Positions 33,859 to 43,225 of a stretch of DNA of 64,000 nt are shown here, piece after piece. The DNA is taken from contig NZ_FUYY01000004.1 of assembly GCF_900168045.1 (NCBI RefSeq), positions 62,001 through 126,000 of the forward strand, read 5' to 3'. Source of the stretch: Salegentibacter holothuriorum (GTDB lineage: Bacteria > Bacteroidota > Bacteroidia > Flavobacteriales > Flavobacteriaceae). Each line of letters starts with the position of its first letter. Position 1 is the first letter of the stretch. The notes below the pieces were generated by a model. It saw nothing but the letters and a program-made list of their open reading frames with translations. It was not told the DNA's origin and searched no databases. Both the position numbers and the translations under genes were made by a program.

Positions 33859-34638
33859 TTAATCCTGTGTAGAGGTGGTAACCTGTGGGCCTATGCCACT
33901 TAGACTTTGGTTATATATCCATACTTCTTGTGAAGCTCCATTAGTGATATCCATCCATTCTTCTACAAAAGTATCAAAAGAACCTGAGCCATAAACTTCA
34001 TTAAATTTCTCTTTTAGTTTTTGATCTTTTCCTAACCAGGCAAAATCATCAAAGAAATATACAACCGATAGATCCTGACCAGATTGGGTTGAAGAAAATT
34101 CATTGGTGTAGATTCCAAAAGGTGTTTCAGAGGATTTTTCCTTTAACACTTTTGTTACTTTTTCTAGTTTGGAAATCATAGTTTCATATTTGCCTCTTGT
34201 AATATCCCAAATAGTAACCCTGAGTTTGCTCATTTCAAAATTTGTGGGGAAATTAGAGAAGTTATTATGAAACCTCCAATAGGTTACTTCGTCCTCGTTG
34301 TCTAAATAAGGAACCACGTTGGTATTCCAGTCTTCATCATGAGCTTCCTGGTTTGGGTAAGATTCATCTAAGGCACTCCAGGGCATAGGTCCCATAACTG
34401 CCATATAATCGTAGGCGTTTTGACCATTCATGATCGTGAAAATTCGTACCCCCATAGCACCTTCAGCGTGAAATTGCTCGTTGTGATTCTTCATTCCTTC
34501 GGAAAACTCTTTTGCCTTATCATTTTTGGCTGAAAAAATAGTAGTTCCTACAATGAGATATTCTTCATTGTTATTTTCTTGATTTTGGGAGAATACTAAA
34601 AAAGGAATTAGCATTATCCAGTAAAAAATTGATTTCAT
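33859..34638 (-). CDS. Exported hypothetical protein, possible tandem ferredoxin-like fold
   Basis: 259 residues with a signal peptide (FYWIMLIPFLVFSQ). Two halves (about 28-130 and 135-240) each look like an alpha/beta stress-responsive barrel or ABM-type domain (YLIVGTTIFSAKNDKAKEF..., RVTIWDITRGKYETMISKL...). No catalytic residues can be named. Transcribed alone. It is probably a conserved flavobacterial periplasmic protein, but no family name is certain. Confidence 0.6.
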   Translation of the reverse strand: MKSIFYWIMLIPFLVFSQNQENNNEEYLIVGTTIFSAKNDKAKEFSEGMKNHNEQFHAEGAMGVRIFTIMNGQNAYDYMAVMGPMPWSALDESYPNQEAHDEDWNTNVVPYLDNEDEVTYWRFHNNFSNFPTNFEMSKLRVTIWDITRGKYETMISKLEKVTKVLKEKSSETPFGIYTNEFSSTQSGQDLSVVYFFDDFAWLGKDQKLKEKFNEVYGSGSFDTFVEEWMDITNGASQEVWIYNQSLSGIGPQVTTSTQD

Positions 34639-34857
34639 AAGCTGTTTTAATTAAGTGTTAGTAATGCAGCTATGATAGAGGGAGCTAAGATAAATAGGTT
34701 CTCTAAGTTACTGAAAAATAGTTTAATATGTATGTTTGTTCTGTGTTTTTTACCCTGTAGTCTAAATTTAAATGCTTGGTGTTATACTTAGATAGTGAAA
34801 ATTTCTATTTAATGATTTGTGGTTTTGTATCGAAATAATACATTCTTAAAGCAATAA

Positions 34858-34880
34858 AAAACGCCCAAAAAGGGCGTTTC
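34858..34880 (-). terminator. Terminator of the FadL-type gene
   Basis: Stem AAACGCCC / GGGCGTTT; on the minus strand it is followed by a T-run. 29 bp after the stop codon at 34909. Confidence 0.85.
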
Positions 34881-34908
34881 TGCATTTAAATAATGTTTTT
34901 TTTATTTG

Positions 34909-36414
34909 TTATAATCCGAAGCTTAAAGATAGTATTACATTAGAAAGATCTCTATCTATATTTGCCGTATTTGTTAGACCGTTTTCATAAAGCCTCGGGT
35001 TTTCTTCGTATTGTGCATTGGTGTATGCTAAGTCTATCTTCATGCTTCCAAAATCGTAGCCCACACCTCCTGAATAACCGGTTAAATCTCCTACGGTAGT
35101 TTCGTTTGCGTAAGGGCTCTGTTCTAAACGGTAACCGCCCCTTAGGCTCCAGTTGTTAATTCTATATTCACCACCCAATCTAAAAGTAGTGACTGCTTGA
35201 AGCTCTTCTGAAATAAGTTCGTTTTGAAGTTGTAATTCAGGATCGTCAGTAGGTCTAAATTCAGTTGCAGAGTAGTCTTTATAAGAATAATCAAAACTAA
35301 TTAATCCTTTGGTACCAATTATTACGGCAAGACTTCCTGTTAATTTGCCTGGTGTTTTTAAAGTGTAATCGGGATAGATATTTAGGACATTTGGATCTAC
35401 AATTACACGTTCATTTGCATTATTGTTGGTTTCCAGATATTGCGTAGCTTCTTCGGTAATATTAAACCAGGTGGGAGATTGGTAAGATGCTCCAACTCTA
35501 AACCTTTGGCTCACTTTTGCAATTGCTCCTAATTGGAAAGAAAAACCATCACCAACCGTACTTAAGTTGTTATTAAAACGTACATCATTTGTAGCGCTTC
35601 CAGCATTATTATTGGTTTCTCTAAACCTGGTGGATCTATCGTAATTTAAAAAATGTGTATTGAGATTTGCTCCCAGGTAGAGGAAGTCCTTGTATTGTGT
35701 TCCAAAGTTAAAAGAGAATTTTCCGTTTAATCCGGTAGCTACTTTACGGTATTCCTGGTTAAAATTTCCCGGACCTATAAAAGAGTTGTAAGAAGTGTTT
35801 TCTAGCGAATTATCGTCCTGATCAATAATATAAGCCTGGTATCCTAAAAAAGCTTGTTGGGCGCCATAACCGTGGTTTTCTCCAAGATAGGCGTATAGGT
35901 CTGAAATACTCTCATCTTCCCTGGTTTGAAGCAGGTCTAAAGGTATACCATTGGCATAATTTAAAAAGTAGCTGTCTATAGAAGTCTGACTGATTCCGGT
36001 AGCGACATAAGCATCATCAAAATTATTTGTTTGCTCATAGTTGATGCCTAGACTAAATTTTCTCCAGGGGCTATCACTTCGGGTGTCAAATATAAGTACA
36101 CCACCAGCCTGGTTAAAATTGAAATCTGAGTTTTCATTAGACGTGCCTGTACCAAAATAATCTACCAATTTATCGGTAGATCGGTTCGCTAATGTGATGG
36201 TTCCAAAAGACTTTAAAAATACAGCAGAACTGGCTGGGTTTACGCTAATAGCTGAGAGATCTCCGCCCAGGGCACCAAAAGCACCACTCATAGCTCTATA
36301 TCTTGCGGTTCCATTTAATTCTTCAGAGCTATACCTGTATGCATCGGTAATGTTTTGGGACTGGATGTTTCCTGCTATAAACAAGAGGCCCAGTGCTAAA
36401 AATATCTTTTTCAT
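34909..36414 (-). CDS. OmpP1/FadL/TodX-family outer membrane transporter
   Basis: 501 residues with signal peptide (ALGLLFIAGNIQSQ). The N-terminal plug region has SSEELNGTARYRAMSGAFGALGGDLSAISVNPAS, the family's NPA signature. The remainder alternates barrel strands and ends VILSLSFGL. FadL proteins bring fatty acids or aromatic compounds through the outer membrane by lateral diffusion. It is linked with proS here, an arrangement I recall in other flavobacteria. Confidence 0.9.
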   Translation of the reverse strand: MKKIFLALGLLFIAGNIQSQNITDAYRYSSEELNGTARYRAMSGAFGALGGDLSAISVNPASSAVFLKSFGTITLANRSTDKLVDYFGTGTSNENSDFNFNQAGGVLIFDTRSDSPWRKFSLGINYEQTNNFDDAYVATGISQTSIDSYFLNYANGIPLDLLQTREDESISDLYAYLGENHGYGAQQAFLGYQAYIIDQDDNSLENTSYNSFIGPGNFNQEYRKVATGLNGKFSFNFGTQYKDFLYLGANLNTHFLNYDRSTRFRETNNNAGSATNDVRFNNNLSTVGDGFSFQLGAIAKVSQRFRVGASYQSPTWFNITEEATQYLETNNNANERVIVDPNVLNIYPDYTLKTPGKLTGSLAVIIGTKGLISFDYSYKDYSATEFRPTDDPELQLQNELISEELQAVTTFRLGGEYRINNWSLRGGYRLEQSPYANETTVGDLTGYSGGVGYDFGSMKIDLAYTNAQYEENPRLYENGLTNTANIDRDLSNVILSLSFGL

Positions 36415-36490
36415 AAACTTTTTTTAATCCGTTATTAAAGAGGTTGTTTTCTCGAGCCTAACTCAATAATTTTAATAAATGATTTCAGAA

Positions 36491-36520
36491 AAAACCTTAC
36501 AACTTAAAGCTGTAAGGTTA
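36491..36520 (-). terminator. Terminator of the Ser/Arg-rich lipoprotein gene
   Basis: Stem AACCTTACA / TGTAAGGTT (36493-36519), followed on the minus strand by a T-run; lies between the lipoprotein gene (36559) and the FadL gene. Confidence 0.8.
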
Positions 36521-36558
36521 GTTTTATTTGTTTTTGTAGTTTTCAAAAAAGGAATTTA

Positions 36559-37632
36559 TTATCCTCTACCGCCACCTCGTGAGGATGAAGAACGACCTCC
36601 GCCAGAGCTTCTTGTTCCTGAACTTCTAGAGCTACTTGAACTACTACGAACAGTACCGCTGCTCCTTGAAGAATTAGAAGATCTGTTGTAAGTAGAGTTA
36701 GACCTTGAACTTCTGCTAGATCTATTTATAGATGAATTTCTTCTAGTTGAAGAAGTATTAACTCTTGCTGGTTCGCTTCTCCTATTTGAGCGAGAGTATA
36801 CATTGGAATTATTGGTATTGCTTCTAGTATAACTTCTCGTAGAATTTTGATTGCTTCTTATATTTCTAATACTTCTGGAGTAGGAAGTTTCATTATCCCT
36901 TAAGCTAGAGTTGTTTCTACTATTAGAACTATAATCTGAATAGCTGTCTCTTCGGCCGCTATTGTATGCTACATCTCTATAGTTATTTCGGTGGTGATAA
37001 TAAGGGTTGTTTACATAGCCTGGACCCCAATAGCCATTATGGAATCCCCCATAACCAAATCCAAATCCAAAGGAATTACCCCAACCCCAACCAGGACCGT
37101 AAGCAAATCCTCCGCCCCAGTAACCGGGACCGTAAAATGGATCCCAAAAGAAAGGATCATTCCAGTAGCCTCCAAAACCATAACCGTATCCAAAACGATT
37201 CCATCGCCAGGGATTGTAAAATCCTCCGTGGAAGCCAGTGTTGTATATGTTAATGGTATATTGATCTGGATCTTCGCCCCAGGGAGCACGACCACTGTTA
37301 TAATTCTGCTGGTCTTCATAATATATTTCATCTCCTCCTCCTTCTGCAGAAGAATAAGATTCTACATCGGTAAAGACTATATTATCGGCCATTTGCCCAT
37401 AAAATTCAGATTTTTCTGAAAAAAGGTTCTTATAGTAAGTATCACCCTGATCCTGATTATTATTAGCATTTTGAGATGGCTCTTCAGAAGTTATTTGCCG
37501 CTGGTTAGAATCACCATAAATTCCGTCTTCATAACCAGAATATTGGTAAGAACCGCAAGATGCTAACAATAGCAAGATTACCGGAGCAACAAATAGAATT
37601 GCTTTTTTATGTAAGTCGTAATTGCGTATCAT
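36559..37632 (-). CDS. Lipoprotein with Gly/aromatic and Ser/Arg-rich low-complexity regions
   Basis: 357 residues. Lipobox LLASC with Cys26. Residues 30-130 are ordinary and acidic (YYKNLFSEKSEFYGQMADN). Residues 130-215 are very rich in Gly, Tyr, Trp, Phe and Pro (YGYGFGGYWNDPFFWDPFYG). The last 130 residues are almost only Ser, Arg, Asn and Gly (NRSSRSSRSNSTYNRSSNSS). The two parts differ strongly in composition. Known names for such sequences are 'vitellogenin-like' artefacts. Function unknown; the basic tail could bind nucleic acid or polysaccharide. Confidence 0.7.
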   Translation of the reverse strand: MIRNYDLHKKAILFVAPVILLLLASCGSYQYSGYEDGIYGDSNQRQITSEEPSQNANNNQDQGDTYYKNLFSEKSEFYGQMADNIVFTDVESYSSAEGGGDEIYYEDQQNYNSGRAPWGEDPDQYTINIYNTGFHGGFYNPWRWNRFGYGYGFGGYWNDPFFWDPFYGPGYWGGGFAYGPGWGWGNSFGFGFGYGGFHNGYWGPGYVNNPYYHHRNNYRDVAYNSGRRDSYSDYSSNSRNNSSLRDNETSYSRSIRNIRSNQNSTRSYTRSNTNNSNVYSRSNRRSEPARVNTSSTRRNSSINRSSRSSRSNSTYNRSSNSSRSSGTVRSSSSSSRSSGTRSSGGGRSSSSRGGGRG

Positions 37633-37650
37633 TAGCTTAGTATTTTATTG

Positions 37651-37678
37651 TTGAACATTACAAAAATAGTTAGTTTTG
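37651..37678 (+). promoter_or_regulatory. Promoter of proS
   Basis: TTG (37651-37653), 17-nt spacer, TAGTTTTG (37671-37678). The leader to the ATG at 37744 would be about 60 nt. Confidence 0.7.
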
Positions 37679-37743
37679 CGCTAACTAAACTTGCATTAAG
37701 ATTGTGTTTTTATAAAATACAAGATTTATGCCAAATACATAGA

Positions 37744-39222
37744 ATGAGTAAAAAGTTAAGCAAGAGAAGCGAAGATTATTCAAAATGGTACAATGAATTG
37801 GTGGTAAAAGCCGATTTAGCTGAAAATTCTGCAGTACGAGGTTGTATGGTGATTAAACCTTACGGATTTGCCATTTGGGAAAAAATGCAGGCCCAACTTG
37901 ATAAAATGTTCAAGGAAACCGGTCATCAAAATGCATACTTTCCACTTTTTGTTCCCAAACATCTCTTTGAAGCGGAAGAAAAAAATGCTGAAGGTTTCGC
38001 TAAGGAATGTGCTGTTGTTACTCATTACCGTCTAAAAACAGACCCTGACGATAAATCTAAGTTAATTGTAGATCCGGAAGCTAAACTGGAAGAAGAATTG
38101 GTGGTACGCCCAACTTCTGAAGCTATTATCTGGAATACTTATAAAAACTGGATTCAGTCTTATAGAGATCTGCCTATAAAAATCAATCAATGGGCCAATG
38201 TGGTGCGTTGGGAAATGCGTACACGTTTGTTTCTAAGAACTTCAGAGTTTCTTTGGCAGGAAGGGCATACCGCTCACGCCACCAAACAGGAAGCACTGGA
38301 AGAAACAGAATTGATGAATAATATTTACGCAGAATTTGCTGAGAAATTTATGGCAATGCCGGTTATAAAAGGAGCTAAAACTGAAGCCGAACGCTTTGCC
38401 GGTGCTGTTGAAACTTATTGCATTGAAGCGATGATGCAAGATGGGAAAGCATTACAAGCTGGAACTTCCCATTTTTTAGGTCAAAACTTTGCAAAAGCTT
38501 TTGATGTGAAATTCACCTCTAAAGAAGGTAAGTTAGAAAATGTATGGGCAACATCCTGGGGAGTCTCTACTCGTTTAATGGGGGCACTTATTATGACTCA
38601 TAGTGATGATAACGGATTAGTACTCCCTCCAAATTTGGCGCCTACCCAGGTAGTAATTGTTCCAATTTATAAAGGAGAAGAACAATTGCAGGAAATCTCA
38701 AAGGTGGCCAATAAACTTGCCGATGATCTTAAAGAGGCCGGTATTTCGGTGAAATATGATGATAGAGATACCCAAAAACCAGGCTGGAAGTTTGCGCAGT
38801 ACGAATTACAGGGAGTGCCGGTTAGATTAGCTATTGGACCAAAAGACCTTGAAAAAGGAAGCGTAGAGCTGGCAAGAAGAGATACGCTCACTAAAGAGTT
38901 TGTAAATCAAACTGAAGTGGTAGAGAAGGTGAAGCATTTAATGGTGGAAATCCAGGAGACTTTATTTGAAAAAGCGAATAATTTTAGAAATGAACATATC
39001 ACTGAAGTAGATTCTTTTGATGAATTTAAAAAAGTTTTAAAAAATAAAGGTGGTTTTATTTCTGCTCATTGGGATGGAACTACAGAGACAGAAAACAAAA
39101 TAAAAGGCCTTACTAAAGCCACAATTCGCTGTATACCATTTGATTCCGAAAGGGAGTCGGGAAGCTGTGTGCTTACAGGTAAACCTTCAGAACAAAGAGT
39201 GCTTTTTGCAAAGGCTTATTAA
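37744..39222 (+). CDS. proS: Prolyl-tRNA synthetase, class III (eukaryote/archaea-like)
   Basis: 492 residues from the ATG at 37744 ([18 protein letters not shown]); the upstream extension has no family match. Class II motifs: motif 2 [25 protein letters not shown], motif 3 [24 protein letters not shown]. The C-terminal anticodon and zinc-like domain (CIPF...GSCVLTG) is present and there is no large editing insertion, which defines the short ProS3 form used by Bacteroidota. It charges tRNA-Pro. Divergent from the lipoprotein gene. Confidence 0.97.
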   Translation: MSKKLSKRSEDYSKWYNELVVKADLAENSAVRGCMVIKPYGFAIWEKMQAQLDKMFKETGHQNAYFPLFVPKHLFEAEEKNAEGFAKECAVVTHYRLKTDPDDKSKLIVDPEAKLEEELVVRPTSEAIIWNTYKNWIQSYRDLPIKINQWANVVRWEMRTRLFLRTSEFLWQEGHTAHATKQEALEETELMNNIYAEFAEKFMAMPVIKGAKTEAERFAGAVETYCIEAMMQDGKALQAGTSHFLGQNFAKAFDVKFTSKEGKLENVWATSWGVSTRLMGALIMTHSDDNGLVLPPNLAPTQVVIVPIYKGEEQLQEISKVANKLADDLKEAGISVKYDDRDTQKPGWKFAQYELQGVPVRLAIGPKDLEKGSVELARRDTLTKEFVNQTEVVEKVKHLMVEIQETLFEKANNFRNEHITEVDSFDEFKKVLKNKGGFISAHWDGTTETENKIKGLTKATIRCIPFDSERESGSCVLTGKPSEQRVLFAKAY

Positions 39223-39247
39223 ATTTTAAATTTTTTTTGTTCAACTC

Positions 39248-39277
39248 TTGTGGCATTGAAAAATAGTTGTATTTTTG
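39248..39277 (+). promoter_or_regulatory. Promoter of the tRNA-Glu pair
   Basis: TTG (39248-39250), 19-nt spacer, TATTTTTG (39270-39277), with transcription expected 15-20 nt before the first tRNA. Confidence 0.75.
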
Positions 39278-39299
39278 CATCCGCATTGAAACAAAAAAT

Positions 39300-39371
39300 G
39301 GTCCGTTCGTCTAGGGGTTAGGACGCCAGGTTTTCATCCTGGTAACAGGGGTTCGATTCCCCTACGGACTA
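39300..39371 (+). tRNA. tRNA-Glu (anticodon UUC), copy 1
   Basis: Full cloverleaf of 72 nt: acceptor GGTCCGT/ACGGACT (with a G·U at the end), D-loop AGGGGTTAGG, anticodon stem CCAGG/CCTGG around TTTTCAT, T-arm AGGGG TTCGATT CCCCT. CCA is not encoded. Confidence 0.98.
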
Positions 39372-39437
39372 CAAAAGAATACGAATTTAAGTTTTGTGTT
39401 TTTAAAGTCCTGAAAAGGCAATTTGAAATAAATTAAT

Positions 39438-39509
39438 GGTCCGTTCGTCTAGGGGTTAGGACGCCAGGTTTTCATCCTGGTAACAGGGGTTCGATTCCCC
39501 TACGGACTA
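39438..39509 (+). tRNA. tRNA-Glu (anticodon UUC), copy 2
   Basis: Identical to the copy at 39300-39371 over all 72 nt, 66 bp further on. The flanking spacers are unrelated except for a few bases next to each end. Probably on the same transcript, perhaps running into rpsT. Confidence 0.98.
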
Positions 39510-39539
39510 CTTTAAAAAAATAATTAAAGCAATTTTGTA

Positions 39540-39788
39540 ATGGCAAATCACAAGTCAGCATTGAAGAGGATTCGTAGCAATGAGACCAAACGTCTTAGAA
39601 ACCGCTACCAGCATAAAACTACCAGAAACGCAATGAAGAAGTTGAAGGAGTCTGAGAAGAAAGAAGCTGAAGCTTTATTGCCTTCTGTTATCTCTATGGT
39701 AGATAAATTGGCAAAAAAGAATATTATACACGATAATAAAGCTGCGAATTTAAAATCGCAACTTACAAAGCACGTAGCTGCGCTTTAA
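39540..39788 (+). CDS. rpsT: 30S ribosomal protein S20
   Basis: 82 residues, very basic. Start MANHKSALKRIRSNETKRLRNRYQHK is the family opening, and the three-helix bundle continues to NLKSQLTKHVAAL. S20 binds 16S rRNA early in assembly of the small subunit. It lies 30 bp behind the second tRNA-Glu. Confidence 0.97.
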   Translation: MANHKSALKRIRSNETKRLRNRYQHKTTRNAMKKLKESEKKEAEALLPSVISMVDKLAKKNIIHDNKAANLKSQLTKHVAAL

Positions 39789-39816
39789 TAAGTATTACAG
39801 TGTTCAATTATAAAAG

Positions 39817-39851
39817 AAATGCTTTCTGTATTTACGGAAAGCATTTTTTTG
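39817..39851 (+). terminator. Terminator after rpsT
   Basis: Stem AAATGCTTTC(t)GT / AC(g)GAAAGCATTT followed by a run of T. Confidence 0.88.
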
Positions 39852-39868
39852 TTTCTATATTTTTTCTT

Positions 39869-40783
39869 CTAAAATACCGAAAGTCCGGTTAAGGTGGTAA
39901 GGCGTTCCAATGCCTTCATTCCTAATTCAGAATTTCCTTTTTCATTTAAAATAGGGCTCCATACCGCTACAGAATATTGATCTGGGTGAATGGCTACTAT
40001 ACCGCCACCAACTCCACTTTTTCCAGGGAGTCCAACCTCAAAACTAAATTCTCCTGCTTCATCATAAAATCCACAGGTTTGCATTAAAGAATTAATTCTC
40101 TTTACTGTGGTAGGAGTTAAGATTTCTTCTTCTGTTCCCAGTATTTTTCCTTTATTGGCGAAAATCATAAAAGCCTTTGATAACTGCTTGCAGGACATTG
40201 CCAGGGAACATAGATGGAAATAAAAGTCTATAATAGGTTCCACTTCACATTTAATGTTTCCAAGTGCTTTCATATAATTTACCAGGGCTACATTTCTATA
40301 ACCGGTAGATCTTTCTGAAGCGGCAATCTGAAGATCAAAATCAATACTATTATCTTCGGTGATTTTTCGAACAAAATCTAATAATTCTTGTTTGGGGTCC
40401 TCCAATTGGTCTACCAAAATATCTGAAATGACCAGGGCACCAGCATTAATAAAAGGATTTCTGGGTACACCGCTTTCATACTCCAGCTGGCTCAAAGAAT
40501 TAAATGGATCTCCAGAAGGCTCTACATCTACCCGATCCCAAAGGTCTTCTCCCATAAGCCGCATGGCCATAGAAAGGCTAAAAACCTTAGATATACTTTG
40601 AATAGAAAAAAGCTCCTCGCTATCTCCAAAACTATAATGTTGACGATCGCCACGATATACATGCATCCCAAATTTTCTTGGGTCTACCTTTGCAAGTTCC
40701 GGAATGTAAGAGGCAACTTTTCCTGTAACATCCCTGTAGCTTAATTCATCATTGATAGTATTTAATATTTTTTGATAATCCAT
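39869..40783 (-). CDS. glsA: Glutaminase A
   Basis: 304 residues, serine-dependent glutaminase. Catalytic S63-x-x-K66 in FSIQSISKVFSL, NPFINAGAL, ERSTGYRNVALVNYMK, and SGVGGGIVAIHP are all present. It turns glutamine into glutamate and ammonia. The pepE stop is 2 bp upstream, so the two form an operon (pepE first). Both release acidic amino acids, from peptide or amide respectively. Confidence 0.96.
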   Translation of the reverse strand: MDYQKILNTINDELSYRDVTGKVASYIPELAKVDPRKFGMHVYRGDRQHYSFGDSEELFSIQSISKVFSLSMAMRLMGEDLWDRVDVEPSGDPFNSLSQLEYESGVPRNPFINAGALVISDILVDQLEDPKQELLDFVRKITEDNSIDFDLQIAASERSTGYRNVALVNYMKALGNIKCEVEPIIDFYFHLCSLAMSCKQLSKAFMIFANKGKILGTEEEILTPTTVKRINSLMQTCGFYDEAGEFSFEVGLPGKSGVGGGIVAIHPDQYSVAVWSPILNEKGNSELGMKALERLTTLTGLSVF

Positions 40784-40785
40784 AA

Positions 40786-41493
40786 TTAATTTAGTTCGCT
40801 TAGATCACTATTGGTTTCTAATTCGAAAGGTAATTTTTCTGTTTTAAAAATGCGGGCGCTTAACTTACCTTTTAACTCAATTTTATTATCTGAAACCAGC
40901 AACCAGCTACCTTCACGTAATCCAATAACTGGTTGTGTATTTATACTGTGAAATTCTTTAATTCTTGTTTCGCGGGTTTCTCCCTTGTGGGTAGAGTTTG
41001 AGTCTGGATCTAAATAGTGAGGATTAATATTAAAAGGGACAATTCCCAGGGTTTTAAAACTTGGTGGGTAAACTATAGGCATATCGTTGGTGGTTTGCAT
41101 AGTAAGTCCAGCGATATTGGTTCCTGCACTGGTTCCCATATAAGCGGCACCATTTTGAATGCTCTCTTGTAAAGCTTGCATTAATTTGTGACGGTAAAGT
41201 TCTGAAACAAGTAAGAATGTGTTTCCGCCACCCGTAAAAATACCCTTGCTTTTAATTATAGCTTCTTGCATATTGTCAAATTCGTGAATTCCACGCAGCT
41301 TAATTCCGGCTCTTTTAAAAGCTTCAGCAGCCAGGTGTGTATATTTATCGTGTGATATTCCACCGGGGCGGGCAAAAGGGATAAAAATTACTTCTTCTAC
41401 TTCACTGAAAAATATTTTTATTTCAGGATTAAGATATTCCAGGTATTCCTCTCCGTGTAAAGTAGAAGTACTGGCCAATAATGCTTTACTCAT
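40786..41493 (-). CDS. pepE: Alpha-aspartyl dipeptidase (peptidase E, S51)
   Basis: 235 residues. Nucleophile Ser122 in AYMGTSAGTNIAG, the oxyanion/His region IFTGGGNTFLLV, and FNINPHYLDPD fit the S51 family (E. coli PepE Ser120). It splits Asp-X dipeptides. Operon with glsA, 2 bp between stop and start. The + strand paralog cluster is divergent from it. Confidence 0.95.
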   Translation of the reverse strand: MSKALLASTSTLHGEEYLEYLNPEIKIFFSEVEEVIFIPFARPGGISHDKYTHLAAEAFKRAGIKLRGIHEFDNMQEAIIKSKGIFTGGGNTFLLVSELYRHKLMQALQESIQNGAAYMGTSAGTNIAGLTMQTTNDMPIVYPPSFKTLGIVPFNINPHYLDPDSNSTHKGETRETRIKEFHSINTQPVIGLREGSWLLVSDNKIELKGKLSARIFKTEKLPFELETNSDLSELN

Positions 41494-41636
41494 AGTCTAA
41501 GGTGTTTTTCTTTTGCTAGTATATGATTTATACGTTTAAATTTAGTCTAATTGGGGGTTTTAACAAAAGTTTACAAGCTGCTTTACTGATTATAAGAAGT
41601 AAGAATTGTTACTTTATTAATAGGAAGATTACCATT

Positions 41637-42434
41637 ATGATAAAGAATACATTATATATTGCTTTTATTTTATTCAGCAGCATTTTATTTGCCCAGGAAC
41701 AGGAAAGAATTTTGGTTAACGGTAAAATTATTGTTCCTGAAAATGATTCTCCAGAAGGAATGACCATTTTTAATCTAAGCACTTCCCGGGGCACCATCGC
41801 AAATTCTAACGGTGAGTTTAAGTTGCAGGTAGCTCTAAATGATACCGTGGTATTCTCTGCCATCCAGTTTCAAAATTTTAAAGTGGTTGTAGAAGAAGGT
41901 GTTATAAACTCAGGAGAAATGAACGTATTTTTAACCGAGACCATTACCGAATTGCCTGAGGTACTTTTATCTGATAATGATCTTTCTGGAGATATTAGGG
42001 TTGATGTTGCCAGGATAGCAATTCAGGATCCTGATGTTCCAAGGTACTCGGCAGCCGATTTAGAGGCAATGAATGTTAGACGACAACCCGATTCATTAAT
42101 GGGGCCGGGAAGAAACGCTGCTCTGGCAGCCGGGAATACCCGACTCGTTAACGGACTCAATTTTGTAAATGTATTTAAATTACTGGTTGGTGCTGAAGTA
42201 GAAAACAGTCCTTTTAGCAAACCTGAACTAGATGAAAAATTACGTGATTTATATGATGATGATTTTTTTAAAGCTAATCTAGATATTGAGCGAGATAAAA
42301 TTAATGATTTTATTTATTACGTTACAGATCACGGCCTGGATCAGGAATTGCTTGAGGACGGTAACGAGTTAAACCTCATCGAGTTTTTAATAAATAAAAG
42401 CAAAGAATATAAGGCCTTTCACGCCCGCAAATAA
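41637..42434 (+). CDS. Secreted carboxypeptidase-regulatory-like protein, paralog 1 of 4
   Basis: 265 residues from the ATG at 41637 (signal peptide MIKNTLYIAFILFSSILFAQ). Residues 24-105 form a CarboxypepD_reg-like beta-sandwich (ILVNGKIIVPE, SRGTIANSNGEFKLQV, NDTVVFSAIQFQNFKVVV). A TELPEVLLSDNDLSGDIRVD motif follows, then a variable linker and a helical end (about 195-265: INDFIYYVTDHGLDQELL, IEFLINKSKEYKAFHA). It is the most diverged of the four and has LSDNDLSGDI where the others have H-x-LSGNL. No enzyme motif. Function unknown. Confidence 0.78.
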   Translation: MIKNTLYIAFILFSSILFAQEQERILVNGKIIVPENDSPEGMTIFNLSTSRGTIANSNGEFKLQVALNDTVVFSAIQFQNFKVVVEEGVINSGEMNVFLTETITELPEVLLSDNDLSGDIRVDVARIAIQDPDVPRYSAADLEAMNVRRQPDSLMGPGRNAALAAGNTRLVNGLNFVNVFKLLVGAEVENSPFSKPELDEKLRDLYDDDFFKANLDIERDKINDFIYYVTDHGLDQELLEDGNELNLIEFLINKSKEYKAFHARK

Positions 42435-42457
42435 TTCAATCTAACCATCATCAATCA

Positions 42458-43225
42458 ATGAAATTTAATGTATTCATCACACTGTTTTGCATAGCTCAAA
42501 TAGCATTCGCGCAGGAGAAAAAAAAGCTTACCGGGAAAATAGAGGCCAATTCTATAGAGGCTCCTGTTCATATTATAAATGTAACCCAGGAAAAAGGCAC
42601 CGTGAGCGATAAAGCGGGGAATTTTAAACTTGAAGTTACAGAAAATGATTTGCTTCTAATTTCTTCAGTACAATTCCAGCGAAAAGAAATAAAAATAACG
42701 TCTAAAATTTTTAATCAGAAAGTTTTAAAAGTTAAGTTGCTGCCTGCCTTAACCGAACTGGAGCAGGTTCGAATTCATAATCTTAGCGGTAACCTTAAAG
42801 AAGATATTGCCAGTATCAAGGTAATAGATATGCCGGTTATTAGTGTACCGCCTGTACCGCGTAGCGTGGTTCCCAGGGGTACGCCAAATGCAGCTTTTAA
42901 TGCCAGCCAAACTCAGGGCCCGGCCGGGGGGAATATTTTAGGTTTGGTGGGTTTAATCACAGGAAAACCTAATTTTGGATCGTTAAAGAAGTCGGTGTCT
43001 CCTGCCAGGAACGAAAGGGAGGTGGTAAATAGTCTTCGTAACAGGTTTGAAGATTATTTCTTTACCAATCATTTAAAAATTGATGCCAGGCATATTATGA
43101 ATTTCCTGAGCTATATTTTTGAAAATGGCTTTCAGGAAAAATTGTTGAAGGAAGAACGCGCTTTAGAACTGGTGGTGTATTTAGAAAAACGAAGTGAAGC
43201 TTTTCGCAAATTTATTGCTGAATAA
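42458..43225 (+). CDS. Secreted carboxypeptidase-regulatory-like protein, paralog 2 of 4
   Basis: 255 residues. Signal peptide (FNVFITLFCIAQIAFAQ), sandwich domain with LTGKIEANSIEAPVHIINV, EKGTVSDKAGNFKLEV and LLISSVQFQRKEIKI, then TELEQVRIHNLSGNLKEDIASI. The linker is rich in Pro, Val and Gly (SVPPVPRSVVPRGTPN). The helical end reads IMNFLSYIFENGFQEKLL. 23 bp after paralog 1. The strong match to its neighbours points to local duplication. Confidence 0.78.
   Translation: MKFNVFITLFCIAQIAFAQEKKKLTGKIEANSIEAPVHIINVTQEKGTVSDKAGNFKLEVTENDLLLISSVQFQRKEIKITSKIFNQKVLKVKLLPALTELEQVRIHNLSGNLKEDIASIKVIDMPVISVPPVPRSVVPRGTPNAAFNASQTQGPAGGNILGLVGLITGKPNFGSLKKSVSPARNEREVVNSLRNRFEDYFFTNHLKIDARHIMNFLSYIFENGFQEKLLKEERALELVVYLEKRSEAFRKFIAE

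Noticed and set aside
36479-36691. 70-codon plus-strand frame with a Pro/Leu/Glu-rich sequence
   Set aside because: It is antisense to the repetitive Ser/Arg codons of the lipoprotein gene, which produce such runs by composition alone.
36966-37419. Several 95-142-codon frames on both strands
   Set aside because: All overlap the Gly/aromatic-rich part of the lipoprotein gene; they are shadows of biased codons.
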